DNA of 64,000 nt, from the NCBI GenBank assembly GCA_028285145.1, contig JANQQC010000060.1, positions 124,001-188,000 of the forward strand, written 5' to 3'. Below the pieces are notes generated by a model that did no database searches, was not told where the DNA came from, and saw nothing but the letters and a program-made list of their open reading frames with translations. Shown here in pieces: positions 12,001 to 17,130 of this stretch. Position numbers and translations under genes: made by a program. The DNA comes from Hyphomonadaceae bacterium. GTDB taxonomy: Bacteria > Pseudomonadota > Alphaproteobacteria > Caulobacterales > Hyphomonadaceae. Numbering within the stretch: position 1 is the stretch's first letter; each line of letters begins with the position of its first letter.

Positions 12001-12938
12001 TCGACAGTGAAGAATTTTCCGTCTCGCGTCAGAACAACATCATAAGGGTTGCGCAGGCCGTCAGCGTAGATGCGCAGCGGAGCGTCGGCGGGCAGAATCG
12101 CCTGATTCAGACCGTCATTGCCGCCCCACGGACCGTCTTCGTCCATGCCGAATTCGTCTTCACCGACACCGTCTGTGATGTTTGCAGTGTTTGGATCATC
12201 TAGCGTCGGCAAATCGTAGATGTAGCTGCGGGACGTTCCGTCCTGACCGCCATTCGGGTCCATCAGGATATCGCGGCTCTCAATGTCGACGAGGTCGATT
12301 TCCAGAAGTGCGCCGGAGAGGGCGTATTCAGACGTATAAGAGAAGAAGGCGCTTGGGGCACCATTATTCGTGAAGCCGCCAACCTGGAGGTATAGCTTGG
12401 TCCCGTCTGGGCTGAGCTGCATCCCGTTGACTGCGTGGTTCTCTTCGGAGCGGGGCAGGCCGCGAATAATGTCAACAGATTCCCAGGTGAAGCCGCCACT
12501 ACCGTCAGGGGTTCCGGTAACACGCGTGACAACGCCTGAATTGGTGTCGAGGTTAACTTCGCCATTGGAGGCGATACGGGGATCGGAGGAGGAGATGTAG
12601 AGAACTGGCGCATCGGCTTCGCCGGTGACGACAATACCTGTGACTTGACGGTTGTCTGTGTTGCCACCCGGTTGAGGCCCGCTGACTTCCGTTCCGTCGT
12701 CGTTGTGATTCTGGATGCCCTGGACGACGCCTTGTCCGTTTCCTAGCGTCAGAAGTTCATGGGCAACAGCAACGACTTCACCGTCGACGATGTCGAGCGT
12801 GAAAGCATTGATCTGCCCGTTTTGTTCAGAGACATACAACCGGCCGTCTGGACCAAACTGAATAGACGTTGGATTGGGAATGATGTCGCCATTGCCGACG
12901 CCACTGAAATTCCCGACCTGATTGAAATTGATTTCCAT
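1..12938 (-). CDS. Giant modular malectin/Calx-beta/cadherin-repeat protein, 3' end outside window
   Basis: One uninterrupted frame of 4312 codons runs off the left edge, so the C-terminus is not seen. The ATG at 12938-12936 has an AGGGG ribosome-binding site 7 nt upstream. No signal peptide is visible. Approximate order of modules: residues 1-560, beta-propeller of NHL/sorbosone-dehydrogenase type (FGPDGRLYVSEQNG at 28-41; NPYDVVLTRDG near 295); calcium-loop-like DxDxDGxLN stretches near 568 and 2023, each followed by a ~300-residue lectin-like region; malectin-like domains at ~885-1050, 1185-1350, 1747-1909 and 3918-4083 (LxINAGG starts, RxFDVxxEG cores); Calx-beta repeats ~1054-1180, 1910-2015, 2327-2425 and 2523-2620; a cadherin repeat ~1632-1740; a VCBS/cadherin-like repeat ~2427-2520; two CBM6-like modules (~2790-2920, 3145-3275); He_PIG-like Ig repeats ~2930-3580. 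A carbohydrate-binding adhesin or matrix protein is inferred. Type I secretion is plausible but its signal would lie off-window. Confidence 0.9.
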   Translation of the reverse strand, partial: MEINFNQVGNFSGVGNGDIIPNPTSIQFGPDGRLYVSEQNGQINAFTLDIVDGEVVAVAHELLTLGNGQGVVQGIQNHNDDGTEVSGPQPGGNTDNRQVTGIVVTGEADAPVLYISSSDPRIASNGEVNLDTNSGVVTRVTGTPDGSGGFTWESVDIIRGLPRSEENHAVNGMQLSPDGTKLYLQVGGFTNNGAPSAFFSYTSEYALSGALLEIDLVDIESRDILMDPNGGQDGTSRSYIYDLPTLDDPNTANITDGVGEDEFGMDEDGPWGGNDGLNQAILPADAPLRIYADGLRNPYDVVLTRDGKFFTVDNGSNGNLGGNPLTDGNGEAINIPNNGGDGDPEPLFQLVEGGYYGHPNPIRSNQDQSHTVYNNSGNPDGSLAVNTVPDLSALVPDAVNIADGYLIDPSKFAAAPGQNLDDLTQEELEARLLESGIRVDRNSNESNSILTTGSSTNGITEYVGDAFDGAIDGALLVTQFNGSVSLINVNDAGDGVDPLINPGNDGILGTADDVVQDADGFTPIITGQGSPLDVTVGPAGSQFAGMIFVAEFGPDNIKIFAPSDLVLPDDPDFDNDGLLNTVDPFGRDASNGSSVFVFAGTELTFDFDPNQDGNLPGPEGIATGLTGVAANGTTDYEQFFLEESTRPGQDTQLDNVKFQTAAGGGTTVIEYVSNGNASGNSNDGEFLFQTGVTIAPTVETFTVTWNVFNPGFGPSQSTNGGGFTVGANQEVGGFIGTGDQSNFLKVVATESSANGPGFLVELENNDISVASQFIAAADLFTNQSSNASNIQIDLEVDVEAGTATPTIIYELAAGGTAQVSGSAIDLSGSNVLEAINGNFQTGVQDTGLALGLWSTNGDADEADAFQAIFDDISLTATGDESRQVLYRINVGGEELAALDGGPAFAEDSSANPSEFRVAGQNNFDNFDVTAGASVPGYVPDALFTTARFDPAAGPEMKWEFPAAIPGFYEVTLLTGNGFPGASEVGERIYDVTVEGEVPSAFNDIDPVALFGNGVGGAITALVEVTDGTLDLEFIHDVENPNLYGIEIARIGSAIEVPLVVNVVGGDQTVNEDDGTVSISLLTNQTVPSDETVTIDFELSSGSATAGEDFTIDLPGATLENGVYSGQLTIAGTSSDVQLQIALNDDILIEDAEDFDFTIVGVSDNAEIGVDTANVTISDNDNAPGEIVLAINAGGPALSQDGIDFIAGPAASGPFLNGSAFSDGASGNGVQPVFDGTVFETELFGGGTGDPSLNFAADLGPGEYTITLYFAEIFLPNPANGADTRVFDVDIEGVNVIDDLNILETNGGDINQTIVFDVPGVFTPGPNGTLDIDFTPSVDNAKISAIVIRAAGDEDTVAPVANVGLTAPTDAQDAFVATIAFSEAIAGLESDDVTLNGPNGLTLTNGVVVLAANNESATVTFDAPVAGFANGDYSVDLADAAVLDAAANPNAAASSPTVGLALALETDEIYDENVNGDMSDDREAPTDLGTLALGSNIVSLAAADSNGDEVNFAADRDYFTIVVPEGTVLNAINLLEYEAGGGDNNLAFLALSDSDTINVDPDAATSSQSEPVDSNLIGGALIGDAQQGTDILDDLGAGIVAGPGFSGALPSGTYTFWLNQNLDISRLKLDIVLTDAPDAAPVFDAATPSEISVFENSTGVLADFDATDPDGDTVTYSLTGDDAAAFSIDENTGELSFVASPDFEAPIDTGGDNTYDINVVATANGVDTSTAVTVNVNDVPEVTVGDVVLAVNAGGPAINFNGIDFAANTGNTGGGTGGFFSNGTAFGDGGGGNGPQPIFDNTPFETERFAGDLEFTGTLPEGQYQIELYMAELFQSTAGQRVFDILVEGQLVVDDYDLLAETGNDFNQSQIITLPGLYSPGADGVLNINFEALGDDGVDNGKVNAIVIREVDDPRPVVSIGDALPVDESGDVGVTTLDFPITFSETPATDITISVEIDNKGVVTTQDVALGTTGGVLSVDVANDDVFDGPDAISVTITGVTVGAEFVRFDGPGASAEGIVNEDETSPADVDADGILNIDDPFATDASNGLGRTLEAGGEIVQDFETPTEDPFSAEAGFSGVLINQDFDAAGVEVGDPLGELTNEDKVTIADGVLSVTSSEQDAFSTGTGGNNTLRDGYQSGVDVSGVDTFEVEARVSSEDFLTKQATTNGFEQFGIQLGAGGVDDFVKIVISDQNTGAPRIQIAHNGSLDGGEGNDNIGVGEAINLDPALIEDIVFKLVVDKTAGTVVGQAEFFDTAGNSLTSYTTETRTIATGSSLEQALNGANPLTGGTGGLAYGIFVSDFSGGGTANQITADYDYLTIRALDAIDISIGAGETIVEGGDDASDALNFALTAGSFTGDATVAYTVNGEVAEAVISFVDGAGTLTVEAAQDDLANGDEVFDVVLTGGSANGSALNVVQGASSGTVTEDDFAPVGTEDVAAGRPGEPLIIDVLENDTDADSDASELSVAQLSDPTSGTVEVDLDGNVVYTPTDPLFEGADSFTYTLVDAAGNESAPVTVNVTIDALPQISIEGPLAPIAEVEGAEAAFTLSLSEAAEGDVTVTFAIAGVDATDGEDIDVTQTSVIIPQGDLTADIIVPILNDDIVEALESFTVTIVDAVVGGESLPVAAGGESAAAEIAAETQQDGTTGDESIDVEVEDEVIDISSGGTDNVSGTAEELDDLTIVGLEEGDSFTLENGPAGPQANIVTTESGSLTLGIDTDGNTGTIETELTLEGGVFEDPSQSFQPNDFQVEYDAETGETTFTFAPDAPAIPVRIQAEDFDDLGGTFSNFFTENQGAADEGQVIRVATGNIAALATLPLDGLGIEAGENNLSVRFFDEADGVSTLIVRIRDDSGAITFEDTIIFDQDGGANAAQAQNLRTVTFDGVDVQPGSTLELDGVSGALSPNQTELLRIDYVEFVAATVIVDPNNQGPQTIAPIADVTLTQDELFEFDLQLPIPTFIDPDEDPLTITVDNPLFTVVDGILTANPTNDDAVDFFNAGSAPVVVTVTATDPGGLFTQQTFTLLDVVNVNDAPEILPVADVEADAGEAIAPIDLSAIATDPDAVFGDTVTIEVAGLPDGVTYDDQTMTISGAPTAPGSSTVTVTATDVDGAETFLTFAIDVFGGVVEGDPVRIQAEDFNLETGFFIENQGAADEGQVIRVATGNVVGVASLDLDGAGVETGQNKLAVTFFDESDGVSVLQVRIRDDAGAITFEDTITFDQDGGASAAQAQNLRTVEFPSVVVSPGSTLELDGLSGTIGGGQTELMRIDYVEFTSISGEVGNFRPFPIPTFDTALEGFSGLLSIDLSLAFGDPEEDPLTFELGADAPDFLSIDPVTGELSATDAPIGSFEFDVTVTDVTGSNQPATQTFTLNLEENPEVPPAVLTPVDPQIAPEDGLFSLDLSAVFAETNEDVFTLEVGLAPAIEGDPLLPLPAWLTFEPTTGILSGTPAQEDIADLTIAIVATDNDGSTTTTFPLTVENINDAPEAIDPSPIADQLAEVGEPFAFDLPAVDTLFTDEDLLLPDTTEVLSIAFDPATLPDGVTINETTGALEGSPTSDGIFAVDVIATDADGETATSTFNIVVGPVEGPTDGQALFTANATGGSLIGASTFSTNSMQITNQSANGVAIAQVIIDLSNTFIPDTVFDTGNPPAGDTANKPFQQDGQTNGLTLNTDYTVSEALPFDNGNNQLILDFNPGAFAVGEVLSFSIDIDPVTATVGAIGGAVSGQELAGGTVTVVFEDGSSATSSITPDGGSVAASALVQAGQVEVAPTLTLGDGSIAPRVVNEADLPITVDAGIENANGTARVYILDTAFVSNGDSASVNPPGGADAIQGNNAQAFSVVVDVQLDENGQFNGTIPVTRSTTQEGNANGNLGFNYFAAGIVDADGDVKTLSDTLVVEFDPDANVPPVLPPELGDVLLRINAFGEEVAAADDGPNWLADTTANPSPFYSSSQNRGDTDGTPATPNLPNVPNEIFETARSDNAPFSFDIPISQLSGVQIGDVITVNLYFAEAFDGNNSPGQRIFDVTLEGATAIDDLDVADQFAGGGGVISTAIEVTDDVINIGFVNNGTDNAIVSGLEIVEGGEDPIGPGPSDDDAVAILEALNDVDSDGSYGAGATGSAVLTILDGEENVALSNFGSNSFQLTNTGDKQIAGVVIDFRDAVFNDSVVDPDGSGGDNVAKDFAISTDGGTGAFVDLSDVYQFAGDNPLPNTTGTGQTSNGGFRGILIKFDGSDGGFVNGETVGFSGDMDPNSIAGLDKGGANGVDPGAIAGWDVGGVGGAELIGSSFTVLFDDGTTATGYIGSDESQAGG
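3118..3506 (-). repeat. CBM6-like module, copy 2 (inside the giant gene)
   Basis: This ~389-bp segment is a divergent direct copy of 4182-4571, offset by about 1064 bp. Both encode a module beginning RIQAEDF and containing ENQGAADEGQVIRVATGN, IRDD.GAITFEDTI and FDQDGG, and ending RIDYVEF. DNA identity is high along the whole length with mostly synonymous differences, which points to an intragenic duplication kept under protein-level selection. The fold looks like a CBM6/lectin-type beta-sandwich, inferred from motif style only. Confidence 0.8.
4182..4571 (-). repeat. CBM6-like module, copy 1 (inside the giant gene)
   Basis: This is the partner of the copy at 3118-3506, with the same length to within a base and the same residue motifs (RIQAEDF, EGQVIRVATGN, FDQDGGANAAQAQNLRTV). 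The two copies are separated by He_PIG-like Ig repeats, so the duplicated unit may be CBM6-like plus Ig-like, about 355 residues in total. Confidence 0.8.
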
Positions 12939-13710
12939 CTCTTATCCCCTGCGTTTGGCTTTCGCCTTGCTCGACGCATGGAATAGATTGAAAAGGTCGC
13001 TGCGGACGGAGTGCTTGTCACCGCTCAGAGAGCGCTGTCCTACCTCGAAATTTCGTCCCCTAAAGCGACATTCCCCCCACAACCCGTACGTCAGTTTCTA
13101 CATCGATCAACCGCTTCTTCTGAGCGGCGAACGGATTACTCCTTTGTCATGTATGACGGGCGAATTGAGGACACGCAATCACGTTAACCTATTGTTAGTA
13201 TAAAAAAATGCGTTTTCGGGTGTCAGGCGAGTGCTTGTTCTTACGATTTCGGCTCTCAAAGGCTGCCGATAATTGCGATTGCTTGTCTCGACAGATAGAA
13301 TATCAATTTGTCGGGGCTATCGCTAATTCAACTGAAGCGCGCATTTTGAGCATGAATGCTTCGCGACGCGATGCGGTACTTATGCTCATGATGGCGCTTG
13401 GGCGCGGACAGAATCTCGTTCTCGCTGCTTGTGTTCTCACGCCCCGGACGTCCGAGGCGAAACCTGACCCGCTTCCGTCGGCTGAGGGTCCGATCCAGAG
13501 AGACGCAAGCGTCCGAATCGGAAAACCAGCACCGCTGAGGTTGCCAGCGTCACTGTGATAGCGATCGATGGGATTGTGTTCATGTCGGCCGGCACCTGCG
13601 CTTGCTTGAATTCTTCAAGGGTTTTCTAGGCTGGAAATGCTCGTGTCTTTGGCTGGCGGGGAAGAGCAAACGAAATCGCTGCCTAGTGTGAGTCTCGGCC
13701 GCTGGCTAAA
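12939..13710. other. Intergenic region upstream of the giant gene
   Basis: About 770 bp without a convincing gene lies between the start of the giant gene and the stop of the PLP-enzyme gene. It holds a CtrA-like box at 13184-13198 within a locally AT-rich stretch (13180-13207), a plausible place for the giant gene's promoter. On the minus strand a 48-codon frame (13583-13437) could encode a small peptide with one hydrophobic segment (IPSIAITVTLATSAVLVF), but it has a poor ribosome-binding site and no recognisable family. Nothing else was seen. Confidence 0.5.
13184..13198. promoter_or_regulatory. CtrA-like box TTAA-N7-TTAG
   Basis: The sequence matches the CtrA consensus TTAA-N7-TTAA with one mismatch and lies about 250 bp upstream of the giant gene's start in an AT-rich stretch. 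CtrA is a cell-cycle and motility regulator in alphaproteobacteria. One-mismatch sites also occur by chance several times in 64 kb, so this is a candidate only. Confidence 0.3.
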
Positions 13711-14994
13711 TCATGCAGAAGCGGGAAACACTGGCCATGCGCCAACAATCTCGCCATCTTCGAAGATTGCGATGTCACCGAATTGAAGGAAGACGGCTTC
13801 GCTTTGGTGAGGCCGGAAGAAGACGAACTCATCGGGACTGATTTCGAGATCAGGGCCACCGTTCAGCATTTCCTGATTAGAAGACCGGCCGAAGGTTGAG
13901 TTGTATTCAAGCCCCGGCGGATCGACAGGATCGGCCAGCCAGTGCCCGCCATAGATAAAGACCGTCTTGTTGTAATTTGGGTCCCATGCGCGTTTTACGC
14001 CATCAGCGAATTCCAGACCCGGCATGCGGGTTGTCGGCAGCGACTTGATCACCGGAGTCGCGATGAAGCTTGCCGGTAGGTGTGGTTCCAGAAGTTCGCT
14101 GTCGAAATGCGTCGGTTTTACCAGACAAGACCCCGCAGAGATTTCGTTGGCAATCTCAGTATCCTGATAATAACGATAAGTGGGGCTGCCTGCTGCATTG
14201 CGCGTTAGTCCGGACACGGCATCGGCACCGAAGATGTCACGCGCCTGACCGAGCGCGCCTTTGTACTTATTCCACGCGCCTGCCAGCGCCTTGTCACGCC
14301 AGCCGAGGGTTGTCGGCAGGGCCGGTATGTGGGGCTCGTAGCCCATGAAGCCGGCAAGTCGAAGATTGGGATCATTCTGGATGGCTTGCAGAACAGTGCT
14401 TAGCTCCGCGCTTGGTTCAAAGCCGCCGCGATGAAGGCCGACATCAAGCTCGACATTTATGTCCAGTGTCCTGTTCTGTTCGCGGGCCAGCGACGCGTAT
14501 TGCGCTAGTCGCTCTGGTGTATCGATCAGCCATTGAATCCGGCCTGCCGATGCAGAAGCGTCTGGCGGCAGCAACTCGAAGTAGGACTTCGCGGCCTGAA
14601 CCGGCAGAGGCTTACCGAGCAACTGATTTGCGTCGGGTATCGCTATACTCAGTTTGGAGAGCATAGGCTGATTGAAGGTCATCAGCCGGTCTGTCCCAGT
14701 GCGTTCGCGAATGTGCTGGATCAGACCCAGCGAGGGCAGGGACTTGGCAACGATGCGATAGCCCATCCCAGCCGGCAGGTGACCCAGAAGTGCATCTATA
14801 TTGGCATTCAACCGGGTTCGGTCGATTACAAGAGTTGGCGTTGCGATGCCTGCTCTCATCAGTGCGGCTTGCAGCTCAAGGAAATAGGGTGTGCGGGGAC
14901 CGCTCTTGTCCTCTGGCTTTGTCATCAGCGCTGTTACTCCTGCAATCGCTGCACCGCCAAGGATAAGATGGCGACGGGAAACCCTATACATCAA
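13711..14994 (-). CDS. Tat-exported PLP-dependent enzyme, alanine racemase N-terminal / DSD1-like family
   Basis: This 427-residue protein has a twin-arginine leader (SRRHLILGG at 6-14, then a hydrophobic run) and a fold-type III PLP barrel. Lys84 in YRIVAKS is the probable PLP Schiff-base lysine. The C-terminal half (FFRPHQSEAVFLQFGDI) resembles the C-terminal metal-binding domain of D-threonine aldolase and D-serine dehydratase (DSD1) enzymes. The likely reaction is aldol cleavage, dehydration or racemisation of a D-amino acid or a 3-hydroxy-amino acid; the substrate is unknown. Its start overlaps the stop of the upstream flavin oxidase by 11 bp, so the two form an operon. An exported PLP enzyme is unusual. 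Confidence 0.8.
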   Translation of the reverse strand: MMYRVSRRHLILGGAAIAGVTALMTKPEDKSGPRTPYFLELQAALMRAGIATPTLVIDRTRLNANIDALLGHLPAGMGYRIVAKSLPSLGLIQHIRERTGTDRLMTFNQPMLSKLSIAIPDANQLLGKPLPVQAAKSYFELLPPDASASAGRIQWLIDTPERLAQYASLAREQNRTLDINVELDVGLHRGGFEPSAELSTVLQAIQNDPNLRLAGFMGYEPHIPALPTTLGWRDKALAGAWNKYKGALGQARDIFGADAVSGLTRNAAGSPTYRYYQDTEIANEISAGSCLVKPTHFDSELLEPHLPASFIATPVIKSLPTTRMPGLEFADGVKRAWDPNYNKTVFIYGGHWLADPVDPPGLEYNSTFGRSSNQEMLNGGPDLEISPDEFVFFRPHQSEAVFLQFGDIAIFEDGEIVGAWPVFPASA

Positions 14995-16411
14995 ATGACT
15001 CCCCGAAGAGTTTGGCGAGGTAAGGGTTCAGGAACCTGCCATCAGGGTCCATCTCGCGCCGCAGTTCGAGGAAGCGATCATAATCTGTGTAAAGATCAGT
15101 CAGTTCTGCGGGACCTAGAGAATGGATCTTTCCCCAGTGCGGACGGCCACCATTGGCGCGATGAACCGGTTCGAAGTCTGAGAAGAAATAGTCATAGGGC
15201 TCATCAACGGCGGCATGGATTGCGATGGAGAGACACGGCCCTTCGTTGAAGGGGCTGAGCCAGGCATTGTCCGGGGCGACAAAGCGAACTTCCATGGGGA
15301 AGTAGGCGTCTTTCCGCCGATCGATCATGGAGATGATCTGCCGGAGGGTTTCGACGCCGTTTTCCCGCGGCAAGTGATACTCCATCTCGTTGAACTTGAT
15401 CGGTCGTGTGGTCGACAGGAGCCGCCAGGACTGGTCGCTCACATCTTCCAGAACGCCGCTTGGAAGAGCGGACTGAGCAATTCGGCGACGCAACCATGGC
15501 CACCAGCCGAATTCGTCTCGTAGCTGTTTGAGGCCTTCCAGCGTTTCATCGTCTTCGGACGGTGCCGCACCCGTCATTGGGCCTTCGTGCTGGTCATGTG
15601 TCAGGGTCGCAGCGATACCAGTGCCGGGCAGATAGAAGAACTCGAAGTTTCTGTGCTGATCGGCAAGTGCTTCTGCGCGATCCAGAACATCTTCGATCGG
15701 TTCAGCACGCAGGACGCGGTGCAGATTGAAAGCTGGGACTGTCTGCAGTGTGTACTGCGTAACAATACCAAGCGCGCCAAGCGACACTTTCCCAGCCGCG
15801 AAAAAGTCCGCATTGGTTTCAGAAGATACGTCGAGAACGTCACCGCTGGCGGTTACGATCCGAAACCCTGCTACATAGTCATGAAGCGCCGTCAGGTTTG
15901 TACCCGTTCCGTGCGTGGCAGTTGCAAACGATCCCGCGAGTGTCTGCACGTCGATGTCGGGAAGATTGGGAAAAGCTCGTCCGAGCTCTGCAAGTTCCAT
16001 CGCTGCCTGGAAGAGGCGGGTGCCAGCCCCAAAGGTCGCAAGACCCGTAGTGCCATCATAGGAGACAAGTCCGGACAGCTTACTGACATCGACCATAATG
16101 CCTTCACTCGGAACAAGGCCTGTGAAGGAGTGACCGCTTCCCATGGGGCGCACGCGTGAGCGAGTTCCGCGCAGTAACTCAGCGACCGCATCTTCGGAGT
16201 CAGGAAGATCGATCGACCGAGGTGTCGCTTTTTCGATGCCTGACCAGTTGACCCAGCTGTCTTCTCCGGCCGGTGGATCAGGATAGTCCGGCGAGTAGTC
16301 GCTGCGCCGATAATCCCTCGTTCCCCAAGCAATGTGCTGGCCAACCGGGATCGCCGCTGCAATGACTGCACCTGCGCCAATCTGTATTGCCCGCCGTCTC
16401 GATAATCTCAT
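14984..16411 (-). CDS. Tat-exported FAD-linked sugar-lactone/alditol oxidase
   Basis: This 475-residue protein has a twin-arginine leader (LSRRRAIQIGAG) and a PCMH/VAO-type FAD-binding domain. His94 in MGSGHSF is the expected covalent 8-alpha-histidyl flavin site. The C-terminal ALO-type domain contains the conserved HWGK motif and ends MDPDGRFLNPYLAKLFG. The family includes D-arabinono-1,4-lactone oxidase, L-gulonolactone oxidase and alditol oxidase, which oxidise sugar lactones or polyols with O2 and release H2O2. The gene is first in a two-gene operon with the PLP enzyme and diverges from a tetR gene. The substrate cannot be read from sequence. Confidence 0.85.
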   Translation of the reverse strand: MRLSRRRAIQIGAGAVIAAAIPVGQHIAWGTRDYRRSDYSPDYPDPPAGEDSWVNWSGIEKATPRSIDLPDSEDAVAELLRGTRSRVRPMGSGHSFTGLVPSEGIMVDVSKLSGLVSYDGTTGLATFGAGTRLFQAAMELAELGRAFPNLPDIDVQTLAGSFATATHGTGTNLTALHDYVAGFRIVTASGDVLDVSSETNADFFAAGKVSLGALGIVTQYTLQTVPAFNLHRVLRAEPIEDVLDRAEALADQHRNFEFFYLPGTGIAATLTHDQHEGPMTGAAPSEDDETLEGLKQLRDEFGWWPWLRRRIAQSALPSGVLEDVSDQSWRLLSTTRPIKFNEMEYHLPRENGVETLRQIISMIDRRKDAYFPMEVRFVAPDNAWLSPFNEGPCLSIAIHAAVDEPYDYFFSDFEPVHRANGGRPHWGKIHSLGPAELTDLYTDYDRFLELRREMDPDGRFLNPYLAKLFGESFDV

Positions 16412-16433
16412 TGTTTCAGCCCGCCAAAAAGAG

Positions 16434-16445
16434 TAGTTATAACTA
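16434..16445. promoter_or_regulatory. Perfect palindrome, candidate TetR operator
   Basis: TAGTTATAACTA is a perfect 12-bp palindrome. It sits midway in the 83-bp gap between the divergent oxidase gene (start 16411) and the tetR gene (start 16495), where autoregulatory TetR operators usually lie. Confidence 0.5.
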
Positions 16446-16494
16446 TCGTTGTTGTTTTTCGTGGGCCTGTCAATTCTGCATCCAGAAGGGGATC

Positions 16495-17130
16495 ATGCCT
16501 GTTTCGTCCAAGCCAACCACGTCCAAGCGAACCGCACCTCGGCAGGCGCGCAGCCAAAAGACGGTCGAGCAGATCCTGCGGGCAACGGCCGAGTTGCTGG
16601 AAGAGCTGGGGTTTGAAAAGCTGTCTACGAACCTAATCTGTCAGCGGGCCGGCCTCACACCACCTGCGCTCTATCGATACTTTCCGAACAAGTACGCGGT
16701 CCTGAAGGAACTCGGAGAACTCCTAATGGAGAAACAGAACGCCTTACTCGACGACTGGATGTTGGAGGACCTGACAGGGGATCGTTTAGAGGTGCAGACT
16801 GAAGCGCTCTTGAAAGCGACGGTCGATGTCACACGTGCCCAGCCAGCGGGTGGCTGGATTATGCGATCGCTGCACGCCAGCCCCTTTCTGTCGCAGGTTC
16901 GGCTCGAGTCTCATCGGCGGATAGCACAGGTCTTGGCTGATCGATTACTCGAGTTCGATCCTACGCTTGATCCTCAACAGGTCTTCGAGAGGACGCGTCT
17001 GGGGGTCGAGATTGGGTATGCGATTGTCGAAATGGTGTTCGACGAAGATCAGTTCGACGACGACGCCGTAGTCCGACGCGCAGCGGGACTTCTTGCCTTC
17101 AATATGCGGGAAACGCTCAACGGTTTGTAG
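16495..17130 (+). CDS. TetR/AcrR-family transcriptional regulator
   Basis: This 211-residue protein has an N-terminal helix-turn-helix of TetR type: ILRATAELLEELGFEKLSTNLICQRAGLTPPALYRYFPNKYAVLKEL at residues ~27-73. The C-terminal ligand domain is all-helical and unlike any subfamily I can name. The frame is open further upstream to 16387, but the ATG at 16495 is chosen because AGAAGGGGA precedes it, the residues before it look non-coding, and the palindrome would otherwise be inside the gene. It probably represses the divergent oxidase/PLP operon and itself. Its 3' end overlaps the convergent antiporter gene by 14 bp. Confidence 0.85.
   Translation: MPVSSKPTTSKRTAPRQARSQKTVEQILRATAELLEELGFEKLSTNLICQRAGLTPPALYRYFPNKYAVLKELGELLMEKQNALLDDWMLEDLTGDRLEVQTEALLKATVDVTRAQPAGGWIMRSLHASPFLSQVRLESHRRIAQVLADRLLEFDPTLDPQQVFERTRLGVEIGYAIVEMVFDEDQFDDDAVVRRAAGLLAFNMRETLNGL

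Noticed and set aside
13208..13558. A 116-codon plus-strand frame in the intergenic region
   Set aside because: Composition is unlike neighbouring genes, with no ribosome-binding site and no motif.
13437..13583. A 48-codon minus-strand frame with one hydrophobic segment
   Set aside because: It has a weak ribosome-binding site, no recognised family and no operon context. It is mentioned under the intergenic entry but not called as a gene.
14533..15249. A 238-codon plus-strand open frame
   Set aside because: It is antisense to the PLP enzyme and oxidase genes, Cys/Arg/His-rich, and has no family resemblance.
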